NCBI GenBank assembly: GCA_027532775.1
Contig: JAPZTO010000008.1
Span: forward strand, 187,501 to 251,500
Origin: Beijerinckiaceae bacterium
Lineage (GTDB): Bacteria; Pseudomonadota; Alphaproteobacteria; Rhizobiales; Beijerinckiaceae
Direction of reading: 5' to 3'
DNA: 64,000 nt
Below are positions 56,582 through 64,000 of this stretch, piece by piece. Positions within the stretch are counted from its first letter, which is position 1; every line of letters begins with the position of its first letter. Both the position numbers and the translations under genes were made by a program. Under the pieces are notes generated by a model. That model saw nothing but the letters and a program-made list of their open reading frames with translations, did no database searches and was not told the origin of the DNA.

Positions 56582-56650
56582 GGGCAGTCGGGGTTCGGCC
56601 ATCGGCAACCGGGGTCAATCCCGTTGCCGACCGCCTGCTGCCCACTGCCC
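56582..56650. repeat. Nested palindrome between coxS and coxL
   Basis: Outer arms GGGCAGT (56582-56588) and ACTGCCC (56644-56650); inner arms CGGCAAC (56603-56609) and GTTGCCG (56623-56629) with an additional GGG/CCC extension after one bulge. It resembles the rhizobial intergenic palindromes built on gcagtcgg/ctgcccactgccc. It may stabilise or attenuate the transcript; it lacks a T tract. Confidence 0.65.
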
Positions 56651-56672
56651 ATAAAAACCAGGAGGGAACACC

Positions 56673-59036
56673 ATGGCTGGTACCGGTATCGGTGCGCGCG
56701 TGATGCGCAAGGAAGATTTCCGTTTCATCACCGGCAAGGGCAACTACACGGACGATATCAATCGCCCCGGACAGGCCCATGCCTATTTCCTGCGTTCGCC
56801 GCATGCCCATGCGAAGATCCGGAAGATCGACACTGCCAAGGCCGCGGCGATGCCGGGCGTGGTGGCCATCTTCACCGGCGCCGATATCGAGGCGGACAAG
56901 GTCGGCGGGCTGATCTGCGGCTGGATGATCCATTCGAAGGATGGCACGCCGATGAAGGCGGGCGCCCATCCGGCGCTGGCGGTAGGCAAGGTGCGCTATG
57001 TCGGGGACCATGTCGCCGTCGTCATAGCCGAGACGCTGGCTGAAGCCCGCGACGCGGCGGAGGCCATCCTCGTCGATTACGAACCGCTCAAGCCGGTTGT
57101 CGATCTTGCTTCCGCGACGAAGAAGGGCAGCCCGGTCATCCATGATGCTGCCCCGGACAACCAGGTCTATGACTGGCATCTCGGCGACGAGGCCGCCGTG
57201 AAGGCCGCCTTCAAGAAGGCGAAGCACGTCACAAAGATCGATCTCGTCAACAATCGCCTCATCCCCAACGCGATGGAGCCACGGGCGGCGATCGGCGACT
57301 ACAATTCCGGCGAGGAAGCCTTCACGCTGTACACGACCAGCCAGAACCCGCATGTCGCGCGGCTGGTGCTATCGGCCTTCATCGGCATCGCGCCGGAGCA
57401 CAAGCTCCGCGTCATCGCGCCGGATGTCGGGGGCGGCTTCGGTTCGAAGATCTTCATCTATGCCGAAGAGACGATCTGCGTCTGGGCGGCGAAGAAAGTC
57501 GGGCGGCCGGTGAAATGGGTGGCCGACCGGACGGAGGAATTCCTCGCCATCGCCCATGGCCGCGACCATCTCACCCATGCCGAGATGGCGATCGACGAGA
57601 ATGGCCGGATCCTCGGGCTCCATGTGAAGACGCGGGCCAATCTCGGCGCCTATCTCTCGACCTTCGCCTCTTCGGTTCCGACCTATCTCTACGTGCCGCT
57701 GCTTTCCGGGCAGTACAATATCCCCGCCATCTACGGCGAGGTGGAGGCCGTCTACACCAACACCGCGCCGGTCGATGCCTATCGCGGGGCGGGGCGGCCG
57801 GAAGCCACCTTCGTGATCGAGCGGCTGATGGAAGTGGCGGCGCGCGAACTCGGCATGGATCCGGCGGCGTTCCGGAAGAAGAACTTCATCAAGTCCTTCC
57901 CGCACCAGACGCCGGTGATCATGTGCTACGACACCGGCGACTACAATGCCTCGCTGGCCAAGGCGATGGAGATCCATGACGTCAAGGGCTTTGCCCGCCG
58001 CAAGCGCGAGAGCGCCAAGGCCGGCAAGCTGCGTGGTCTCGGCTATTCGGCCTATATCGAAGCCTGCGGCATCGCGCCGTCGGCGGCGGTGGGCTCGCTC
58101 GGGGCCGGTGTCGGCCTCTGGGAATCGGCCGAGGTGCGCGTCAATCCGGTCGGGACGGTGGAAGTGCTGACCGGCTCGCACAGCCATGGCCAGGGCCACG
58201 AAACCACTTTCGCCCAGCTGGTGGCGGGGCGGCTCGGCATCCCGATCGAGAATGTCGCCATTGTCCATGGCGATACCGACAAGGTGCAGATGGGCATGGG
58301 CACCTATGGCTCGCGCTCCGGCGCAGTGGGCATGAGCGCCATCGTCAAGGCGCTCGACAAGGTCGAGGCCAAGGCCAAGAAGGTTGCCAGCTTCGTGCTG
58401 GAAGCTGCCGAGGCCGATATCGACTTCAAGGACGGCAAGTTCTCGGTCAAGGGCACCGACAAGTCGATCGATTTCGCCTCGGTCGCCCTGCAAGCCTATG
58501 TCGCCCACAAATTCACCGGGGAGCAGCTCGAACCGGGGCTGAAGGAAGGGGCCTTCTATGACCCGACCAACTTCACCTTCCCCTCGGGCGTGCATATTGC
58601 CGAGGTCGAGATTGACCCCGATACCGGCGTCACCACCATCGCCAAATGGACCGCGGTGGATGATTTCGGGGTGATCATCAACCCCATGATCGTCGAGGGG
58701 CAGGTGCATGGCGGGATCGCGCAGGGGATCGGCCAGGCGCTTCTCGAAGGCGCCGTCTACGATGCCAACGGCCAGCTGTTGACGGCGAGCTACATGGATT
58801 ACGCCATGCCGCGCGCCGATGACCTGCCATCCTTCCGGGTCGACCACACGACCACGCCGTGCCTGTCGAACCCGTTGGGGATCAAGGGGTGTGGCGAGGC
58901 CGGGGCGATCGCGGCGCCGGCGGCTGTGATGAACGCCATCACCGATGCGCTCGGCCACGAGAATATCGCCATGCCGGCCACGCCACAGGCCGTCTGGCAG
59001 GCGGCTCAGGCCGGCCTGGCCAGGGCTGCGGAATGA
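56673..59036 (+). CDS. coxL: Form II CO dehydrogenase-family molybdenum large subunit
   Basis: A 787-aa molybdenum hydroxylase large subunit. The active-site loop is AYRGAGR (A369-R375), the form II type; form I CO dehydrogenases have AYxCSFR, so CO oxidation is doubtful. The catalytic Glu is kept in [16 protein letters not shown]. Molybdopterin contacts such as GGGFGSK and QGHETTF are present. Together with coxS and coxM it forms an LMS enzyme; the substrate could be an aldehyde, a purine or another heterocycle as well as CO. Confidence 0.93.
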   Translation: MAGTGIGARVMRKEDFRFITGKGNYTDDINRPGQAHAYFLRSPHAHAKIRKIDTAKAAAMPGVVAIFTGADIEADKVGGLICGWMIHSKDGTPMKAGAHPALAVGKVRYVGDHVAVVIAETLAEARDAAEAILVDYEPLKPVVDLASATKKGSPVIHDAAPDNQVYDWHLGDEAAVKAAFKKAKHVTKIDLVNNRLIPNAMEPRAAIGDYNSGEEAFTLYTTSQNPHVARLVLSAFIGIAPEHKLRVIAPDVGGGFGSKIFIYAEETICVWAAKKVGRPVKWVADRTEEFLAIAHGRDHLTHAEMAIDENGRILGLHVKTRANLGAYLSTFASSVPTYLYVPLLSGQYNIPAIYGEVEAVYTNTAPVDAYRGAGRPEATFVIERLMEVAARELGMDPAAFRKKNFIKSFPHQTPVIMCYDTGDYNASLAKAMEIHDVKGFARRKRESAKAGKLRGLGYSAYIEACGIAPSAAVGSLGAGVGLWESAEVRVNPVGTVEVLTGSHSHGQGHETTFAQLVAGRLGIPIENVAIVHGDTDKVQMGMGTYGSRSGAVGMSAIVKALDKVEAKAKKVASFVLEAAEADIDFKDGKFSVKGTDKSIDFASVALQAYVAHKFTGEQLEPGLKEGAFYDPTNFTFPSGVHIAEVEIDPDTGVTTIAKWTAVDDFGVIINPMIVEGQVHGGIAQGIGQALLEGAVYDANGQLLTASYMDYAMPRADDLPSFRVDHTTTPCLSNPLGIKGCGEAGAIAAPAAVMNAITDALGHENIAMPATPQAVWQAAQAGLARAAE

Positions 59037-59043
59037 GGATTCC

Positions 59044-59188
59044 CCCCTCATCCGGCGCTGGGCGCCACCTTCTCCCGCAACGGGAGAAGGATCGCTTGTG
59101 CCCATCGCCCTCGCTTTGTTTCATATAATGCCTCTCCAGACCCCCCTCTCCCCTTGCGGGAGAGGGTGCCCAAAGGGCGGGTGAGGGG
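59044..59188. repeat. Inverted pair of RIME-like repeats between coxL and coxM
   Basis: Copy 1 (59044-59090) reads CCCCTCATCCGGCGCTGGGC-type and ends in a 10-bp stem, CCTTCTCCCG-CAA-CGGGAGAAGG. Copy 2 (59143-59188) is the reverse orientation, with its own CCCTCTCCC/GGGAGAGGG stem and GGCGGGTGAGGGG end. The CCCTCATCCG...CTTCTCCC...GGGAGAAGG signature is a dispersed intergenic repeat familiar from rhizobial genomes (RIME type). Confidence 0.75.
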
Positions 59189-59216
59189 AAACCCATTCCG
59201 ATCAAGGAGATCCACC

Positions 59217-60023
59217 ATGTACGCTTTTGATTTCCATCGCCCCGCGACGCTCCGCCAGGCGAATAACCTTGTCGGCAAGGTCGAGGATGCGAAGATCCTC
59301 GCCGGCGGGCAGACCCTGCTTCCCACCATGAAGCAGCGGCTGGCGAGCCCTGCCGCCGTGATCGACCTGTCCGGCGTGCCGGAACTGGTCGGGATCGAGC
59401 AGAAGGGCCGCAATCTCGTCATCGGTGCGATGACGAGCCATGCCGAAGTGGCTTCCTCCGCGCTCGTCCGGGCCGCGTTGCCGGGCCTCGCGGCCCTGGC
59501 TGCCGGTATCGGCGACCCGCATGTCCGCCACAAGGGTACGATCGGCGGCTCGATCGCCAATAATGATCCGGCGGCGGATTACCCGGCCGGTCTGCTGGCC
59601 CTCGGCGCGACGATCGTGACCAACCGCCGCAAGATCCCGGCGGGCGATTTCTTCACCGGCATGTTCTCGACCGCGCTCGACGAGGGCGAGATCATCACCA
59701 AGGTGATCGTGCCGACCGGGGCCAAGTTCGCCTATGCGAAGTTCCGCAACCCGGCCTCGCGCTATGCCATGGTCGGCGTGGCCGTTGGCAAGAAGGGCTC
59801 GTCGGTGGTCGTCGCGGTGACCGGCGCCGGCTCCGACGGCGTTTTCCGCTGGGCGGATGCCGAGGCGGCCCTCGGCAAGCGCTTCAACGCGAAATCGCTC
59901 GACGGAATCAAGAACCCGGCGGCGAAGGAGCTGAACAGCGATATCCATGCCTCGGCGGAATATCGCAGCCATCTCATCGGTGTCATGGCCCGTCGGGCTG
60001 TTACGGCCGCCACGGCAAAATGA
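59217..60023 (+). CDS. coxM: CO dehydrogenase-family FAD subunit
   Basis: A 268-aa FAD-binding middle subunit. The AGGQTLLPTMKQRLASP and TIGGSIANNDPAADYP motifs bind FAD, and the C-terminal CO_deh_flav_C domain is present. Start at MYAFDFHRPATLRQAN with AAGGAG upstream. It is separated from coxL by the 180-bp repeat region yet remains in line with it. Confidence 0.93.
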   Translation: MYAFDFHRPATLRQANNLVGKVEDAKILAGGQTLLPTMKQRLASPAAVIDLSGVPELVGIEQKGRNLVIGAMTSHAEVASSALVRAALPGLAALAAGIGDPHVRHKGTIGGSIANNDPAADYPAGLLALGATIVTNRRKIPAGDFFTGMFSTALDEGEIITKVIVPTGAKFAYAKFRNPASRYAMVGVAVGKKGSSVVVAVTGAGSDGVFRWADAEAALGKRFNAKSLDGIKNPAAKELNSDIHASAEYRSHLIGVMARRAVTAATAK

Positions 60024-60061
60024 GCGCTGAACCGGCCGGAGCGGATCCGGCCGGCCTTCCC

Positions 60062-60424
60062 TCAGGCGGTGGGATAGAAGAACCGCTCCTCGACGATCCT
60101 GCCGTCCCTGACGGTGTAGAGGCCGAACTCTTCCATCTGCATGCGCTGGCCGGTCATTTTCGGGGTGACGTCCAGCGAGAACCGCATCAGGAACTGGTCA
60201 CCGTTGATCAGGGGGCCGTCCGACTCGGCAGAATGGATCTCATGGTTGGCGTACCACCAGTCGCTCTTGGCCTTCACGGCGGCGGTGCCCCGGCAGATCG
60301 CCATGTCGCCCGGCATGGCCTCGAGGCTGACAATGTCCGGAGCGTTGAAGCGTTCGGCGGCCTCGATATGCTGCCCGGCCTTGAGCATGGCGGTGAAGGC
60401 TTTGGCGATTGCGGCGGTATCCAT
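60062..60424 (-). CDS. SnoaL-like / NTF2-fold protein
   Basis: A 120-aa protein with an NTF2-like fold: AKAFTAMLKAGQHIEAAERF, AICRGTAAVKAKSDWWYANH, FGLYTVRDGRIVEERFFYPT. The only minus-strand gene in the cox block, inserted between coxM and a LysE gene. Members include cyclases and ligand-binding proteins; no active site is recognisable. Start ATG 60424. Confidence 0.82.
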   Translation of the reverse strand: MDTAAIAKAFTAMLKAGQHIEAAERFNAPDIVSLEAMPGDMAICRGTAAVKAKSDWWYANHEIHSAESDGPLINGDQFLMRFSLDVTPKMTGQRMQMEEFGLYTVRDGRIVEERFFYPTA

Positions 60425-60513
60425 GGAATGAACTCCCTTCGGCAAATGAGAACAAGACAAGAACATTGGCATGTTGCCCGGGTCCCTGGCAAGCCCCCCG
60501 GCCGGGCCTCCTG

Positions 60514-61116
60514 ATGCGCCTGCCTGAATTTGCACTGGCCGCCCTGCTGATCGAGATGACTCCCGGTCCGAACATGGCCTATCTCGCCTCGCTGACCCTT
60601 GCCGAGGGGCGCCGGATCGGAATGGCCGCGGTGGCCGGGGTTGCGCTGGGTCTGACAGGGATCGGGCTCGCCTCGATGTTCGGCCTCGCCCGGCTGGTCG
60701 AGGCCATTCCCATGGCGCATGACGGGCTGCGCTATGCCGGTGCCGCATTCCTGCTTTACCTCGCCTGGGATGCCTGGCGCGGGGCCGCCGGAAAGGGCAA
60801 TGCGCCTGCCGCGCCGCGTCCGGCCTTCCGGCGGGCCCTGATGACCAACCTGCTCAACCCGAAGGCTGCTGCCTTCTATTTGCTGGTGCTGCCGCTCTTC
60901 GTCACGCCGGAAACCGGGGGCGAAACCGGGCAGGCGCTCCTCCTCGGGCTGATCTACGTGATGGTGGCGACGGCGGTCCACACCATGATCGTGCTGTTCG
61001 CAGCCGCGCTCAGGCCCTATCTCGTACAGGGGCCGCGCGAGCGGCTGGTCCGCCGCCTGCTGGCGGTGTCGATCGCGCTGGTCGCGGTCTGGTTTTTCTG
61101 GGGGACCCGTCAATGA
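60514..61116 (+). CDS. LysE/RhtB-family exporter
   Basis: A 200-aa six-helix exporter. The family motif is near the N-terminus (ALLIEMTPGPNMAYL) with LMTNLLNPKAAAFYLLVLPLF in the middle. The start ATG 60514 has no obvious ribosome site; the frame is open upstream. It overlaps coxD (ATGA), so it is translated with the cox accessory genes. Probably exports an amino acid or related metabolite. Confidence 0.87.
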   Translation: MRLPEFALAALLIEMTPGPNMAYLASLTLAEGRRIGMAAVAGVALGLTGIGLASMFGLARLVEAIPMAHDGLRYAGAAFLLYLAWDAWRGAAGKGNAPAAPRPAFRRALMTNLLNPKAAAFYLLVLPLFVTPETGGETGQALLLGLIYVMVATAVHTMIVLFAAALRPYLVQGPRERLVRRLLAVSIALVAVWFFWGTRQ

Positions 61117-62015
61117 TCCACGCGCCTGCCTCGATCGATGCCACGCTCGATCTGCTCCGCGCCGAATCCTATGTCGCCGATCGCGGCTTCGCGACCGTGC
61201 TGTTCCTCGCGCTCCGCATGGGCCGGCCACTCTTCCTCGAGGGCGAGGCGGGGGTCGGCAAGACCGAGATCGCCAAGGTGCTGGCACGGGCTCTGGGCCG
61301 CAAACTGATCCGGCTGCAATGCTACGAGGGGCTCGACAGCGCCGCCGCGCTCTACGAATGGAACTATGCCGGGCAGATGATGGCCATCCGCCTCGGCGAG
61401 GCCTCGGGCGAGCATGACCGGGCGAAGCTCGCGGCGGATGTGTTTTCCGAGCGTTTCCTTGTCAAGCGGCCGCTGCTCCAGGCGCTGGAGGCCGATCCGG
61501 CCGGCCCGCCGGTTTTGCTGATCGACGAGCTTGACCGCACGGACGAGGCCTTCGAAGCCTTCCTGCTGGAAATCCTCTCGGATTTCCAGGCGACGATCCC
61601 GGAACTCGGCACGATCCGCGCGCCGGCGCCGCCCATTGTCATCATCACCTCGAACCGCACCCGCGAGGTGCATGATGCCCTGAAGCGCCGCTGCCTCTAT
61701 CATTGGGTCGATTATCCGGATACCGCCCGGGAACTCGCCATCCTCAAGGCCAAGGCGCCGAAAACCCCGGCACAGCTCTCGAAGCAGATTGTCGCCTATG
61801 TCCAGGCGATCCGGCAGGAAGACCTGTTCAAGGTGCCCGGCGTGGCGGAAACGCTGGACTGGGCGACGGCGCTGGTGGAACTCGATGCCGTGGCGCTCGA
61901 CCCGGCTCTCGTTTCCGACACGCTCGGCGTGCTGCTGAAATACCAGGACGATATCGTGAAGCTGCAGGGCAGCCGCGCCAAGGAGATCCTCGATCAGGTG
62001 AAGGCGGGGTTGTGA
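61113..62015 (+). CDS. coxD: MoxR-type AAA ATPase CoxD
   Basis: A 300-aa MoxR AAA+ ATPase. Walker A GEAGVGKT (44-51), Walker B VLLIDELDR, and sensor-type IITSNRTREVHDALKRR are present. CoxD is required for maturation of the molybdenum/copper or sulfide centre of CO dehydrogenase and partners with CoxE. Overlaps both neighbours (ATGA with LysE, TGATG with the NTF2-like gene). Confidence 0.92.
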   Translation: MIHAPASIDATLDLLRAESYVADRGFATVLFLALRMGRPLFLEGEAGVGKTEIAKVLARALGRKLIRLQCYEGLDSAAALYEWNYAGQMMAIRLGEASGEHDRAKLAADVFSERFLVKRPLLQALEADPAGPPVLLIDELDRTDEAFEAFLLEILSDFQATIPELGTIRAPAPPIVIITSNRTREVHDALKRRCLYHWVDYPDTARELAILKAKAPKTPAQLSKQIVAYVQAIRQEDLFKVPGVAETLDWATALVELDAVALDPALVSDTLGVLLKYQDDIVKLQGSRAKEILDQVKAGL

Positions 62016-62416
62016 TGACAGGAGCACAGGAAATGATGCAGGATGATGATGATCTCGTGGCCATCCGCGCGGCGGTGCAAACCTATCTCGATGGGTTGTA
62101 TGAGGGCGATGCGGATAAACTCGCTTCCGTCTTTCATCCCACATCCGCGCTGACCCAGTTCAGCGATGGCCAGTTGCGGATCACGCCGCGGGATGCCTGG
62201 CTCGATGCCGTGCGCAACCGCCCCTCGCCGCGCGCAACGGGGCTCGCCCGCCATGATCGGATCCTGACGATCGACCTTGCTGGCCCCGGGATGGCCCATG
62301 TGAAACTCGCCTGTGCCATTCCGCCCCGGTTTTTCACGGATATGCTGTCTTTCCTCAAGATCGACGGAAAATGGCAGATCGCCCAGAAGGTTTTCATGAC
62401 AGAGGCGCGCGCGTGA
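62015..62416 (+). CDS. NTF2-like (lumazine-binding type) protein
   Basis: A 133-aa protein: IRAAVQTYLDGLYEGDADKL, FHPTSALTQFSDGQL, and LSFLKIDGKWQIAQKVF, the pattern of putative lumazine-binding or NTF2-like proteins. Its start overlaps coxD and its stop overlaps coxE (GTGA), so it is a fixed part of this operon, though not a standard cox gene. A second ATG at 62033 is possible. Confidence 0.8.
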   Translation: MTGAQEMMQDDDDLVAIRAAVQTYLDGLYEGDADKLASVFHPTSALTQFSDGQLRITPRDAWLDAVRNRPSPRATGLARHDRILTIDLAGPGMAHVKLACAIPPRFFTDMLSFLKIDGKWQIAQKVFMTEARA

Positions 62417-63639
62417 CATTGGCTGTCGCGCCTGTCCCTGCCGGCGGCCATCTCGCGGAGAATGTCGCCTTTTTCGGCCGCGCCCTGCGGCAGGCGGGCA
62501 TGGCTGTCGGCCCCGGTGCGATGCTCGATGCCGTGGCGGCAATCGAGGTGATCGGGATCGGCCATCGAGACGAATTCCGCGCGGCGCTCGAGGCGGTCTT
62601 CGTCAAGCGGCGGCAGGATGCGGACCTGTTCGACCAGGCGTTCCGGCTGTTCTGGCGGCGGCGGGCGCTGCTCGAGAAGATGATGGCGACGATGATGCCG
62701 GTGGCGCCGGGTGATCCGGATCCGAAGCGCGAGGAGGCTTTGCGCCGGCTGACCGAGGCCCTGTTCCAGCCGAAACCGCCCGAGGACCAGCCGGAGCGGG
62801 AACGGGTCGACCTCGATTCCCGTCTCACCGTGTCCGATATCGAGGTGTTCCGCAGCCGGGATTTCGATGGCATGTCGGCGCTGGAACTGGCCGAGGCCAA
62901 ACGCGAGGTGGCGCGGCTGGTCATGCCGCTGCAACGGGTGAAGACCCGGCGTTTCCTTGCCGATCCGCATGGCAACAGGCCTGATCCCCGGCGGGCGATG
63001 CGCGCCAGCCTCCGGGCCGGCGGGGATGCGTTCGAACTGCGCTTCCGGGCGCGGGCCGAGAAGGTGCCGCCTCTGGTTGCCCTCTGCGACATTTCCGGCT
63101 CGATGAGCCAGTATTCGCGGATTTTCCTGCATTTCCTGCATGCGGTGGCCCAAACCGGGCGGCGTGTATCGGCCTTCACCTTCGCCACCGAACTGACCAA
63201 TGTCAGCCATGCGCTGAAGAGCACGAAGGACCCCGATCTCGCTTTGCGCGGTGCGGCGAAGATGGTGCGCGACTGGGATGGCGGTACGCGGATCGGCCAG
63301 ACGCTGGAGCGTTTCAACAAGCGCTGGGCGCGGCGGGTCATGAGCGGCGGGGCCGTCGTGCTGCTCATCACCGACGGGCTGGAGCGCGACCTCCGCCCCG
63401 ATCTCGCGCGCGAACTTGCGCGGCTCCGGCGCACGGCGCGGCGGCTGATCTGGCTCAATCCGCTGCTGCGTTTCGACGGGTTCGAAGCCAGGGCGGCCGG
63501 CATCCGGGCGATGCTGCCGCATGTTGACGAATTCCGCACCTGTCATAGCCTGAACGCCATGGCCGATCTGTGCCGGGCGCTGGCCGACGGGCAGGACACG
63601 GGCGCAGATCCGCGCCGCTACCTCCGGGAGGAACCATGA
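62413..63639 (+). CDS. coxE: VWA-domain protein CoxE
   Basis: A 408-aa CoxE-type protein starting at GTG 62413 (overlap with the previous stop). The C-terminal VWA domain carries the MIDAS motif DISGSMS (D226-x-S-x-S), then VLLITDGLERD, with the conserved DGGTRIGQTLERFN. MoxR ATPase plus VWA pairs act as metal-insertion chaperones; here they serve the molybdenum enzyme. Overlaps the next gene by ATGA. Confidence 0.92.
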   Translation: MTLAVAPVPAGGHLAENVAFFGRALRQAGMAVGPGAMLDAVAAIEVIGIGHRDEFRAALEAVFVKRRQDADLFDQAFRLFWRRRALLEKMMATMMPVAPGDPDPKREEALRRLTEALFQPKPPEDQPERERVDLDSRLTVSDIEVFRSRDFDGMSALELAEAKREVARLVMPLQRVKTRRFLADPHGNRPDPRRAMRASLRAGGDAFELRFRARAEKVPPLVALCDISGSMSQYSRIFLHFLHAVAQTGRRVSAFTFATELTNVSHALKSTKDPDLALRGAAKMVRDWDGGTRIGQTLERFNKRWARRVMSGGAVVLLITDGLERDLRPDLARELARLRRTARRLIWLNPLLRFDGFEARAAGIRAMLPHVDEFRTCHSLNAMADLCRALADGQDTGADPRRYLREEP

Positions 63640-63980
63640 GCGAGCATGTTGCGGGTGGGCTGGCCACCGAAACCGAAATCCTCGCCACGGCCGAGGCGTG
63701 GCGTAAGGCCGGGCGGGGCGTCGCGCTCGCGACCGTGACCGAGACCTGGGGCTCCGCGCCGCGGCCAGTCGGCTCACATCTCGTCATTGACGGGGAGGGG
63801 AATTTCCTCGGCTCGGTTTCCGGCGGCTGCGTCGAGGGCGCGGTGGTGACCGAGGCGATCGATGTTATTGCCAGCGGGGTGCCGAAGCTGCTCGAATTCG
63901 GCGTGGCCGACGAGACGGCCTGGCGGGTCGGCCTGTCCTGCGGCGGGCGGATCGCCGTGCATGTCGTTCCGGTGAATTGA
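63636..63980 (+). CDS. XdhC/CoxI-family protein, N-terminal domain only
   Basis: A 114-aa protein carrying only the XdhC_CoxI N-terminal domain: WRKAGRGVALATVTETWGSAPRPVG, GSVSGGCVEGAVVTEA, LSCGGRIAVHVV. Single-chain XdhC proteins add a C-terminal Rossmann domain; here the frame ends before it. A possible GTG start at 63990 immediately after could encode the missing domain as a separate gene beyond the window. Likely role: molybdenum cofactor sulfuration or delivery. Confidence 0.87.
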   Translation: MSEHVAGGLATETEILATAEAWRKAGRGVALATVTETWGSAPRPVGSHLVIDGEGNFLGSVSGGCVEGAVVTEAIDVIASGVPKLLEFGVADETAWRVGLSCGGRIAVHVVPVN

Positions 63981-63989
63981 GGATTTCCG

Positions 63990-64000
63990 GTGGATCTCGC
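63990..64000 (+). CDS. Possible start of next gene (truncated by window end)
   Basis: A GTG at 63990 follows GAGGAT by a short spacer, and the frame is open to the end. Position suggests the XdhC C-terminal domain. Too little sequence to judge. Confidence 0.25.

Noticed and set aside
59044-59188. CRISPR-like or terminator interpretation of the repeat pair
   Set aside because: Only two copies in inverted orientation, no spacers, no T tract; a palindromic intergenic repeat explains it better.

Overview
This 64 kb window comes from a GC-rich alphaproteobacterial chromosome, most likely of the order Hyphomicrobiales (Rhizobiales). The reasons are a cckA gene inside a flagellar locus, CtrA-type TTAACCAT motifs at flagellar promoters, an alphaproteobacterial LexA box (GAAC-N7-GAAC) at recA, a MotE-type protein, a form II cox cluster, and palindromic intergenic repeats of the kind common in rhizobial genomes. 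I cannot name a genus. Nearly all the DNA is intact chromosomal coding sequence. I see no tRNA, rRNA, CRISPR array, transposase or integrase.

Layout. 1-2.0 kb: the end of an FkbM methyltransferase gene and a response-regulator diguanylate cyclase whose receiver lacks the phospho-acceptor Asp. 2.3-18.6 kb: flagellar genes in several transcription units. On the minus strand are flgF-flgG-flgA-flgH and fliO-fliP. On the plus strand are fliL-fliM-DUF6468-motE, a 1190-aa periplasmic TPR-like protein, and flgB-flgC-fliE-fliQ-fliR-flhB. 18.7-21.3 kb: cckA, the kinase that feeds CtrA. 21.3-22.3 kb: a second FkbM methyltransferase. 22.4-33.6 kb: housekeeping genes (recA, alaS, icd, trmJ, murI, rpsD) with a membrane protein, a thioesterase and a Tat-exported amine oxidase.

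33.56-34.90 kb: a probable acquired cassette. A 60-bp perfect direct repeat, covering the last codons and terminator of rpsD, flanks an outer-membrane beta-barrel gene and a strikingly AT-rich stretch. 35-44.7 kb: metabolic genes (MBL hydrolase, purB, rpe, BASS-type transporter, D-amino-acid dehydrogenase, P1 peptidase, ccdA with an AhpD-like partner, DUF1203). 44.8-50.6 kb: a complete branched-chain amino-acid type ABC transporter, including a small membrane protein inside the operon. 50.8-53.5 kb: a hydroxyproline-type module (proline racemase-family epimerase plus both subunits of aconitase X) with a candidate operator. 53.7-55.8 kb: flavin reductase, an SDR with an altered active site, and a PcaD-like hydrolase.

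56.1-64.0 kb: a form II CO dehydrogenase/xanthine dehydrogenase-family cluster (coxS, coxL, coxM, coxD, coxE and a short XdhC-type protein). SnoaL-like, LysE and NTF2-like genes are interleaved, and palindromic repeats sit between coxS, coxL and coxM.

The most coherent theme is motility control. CckA and CtrA-type sites appear in the same locus as the export apparatus, rod and switch genes, beside a c-di-GMP synthase. The least explained items are the giant TPR-like protein next to MotE, the rpsD-flanked cassette, and the proline-rich FliO.
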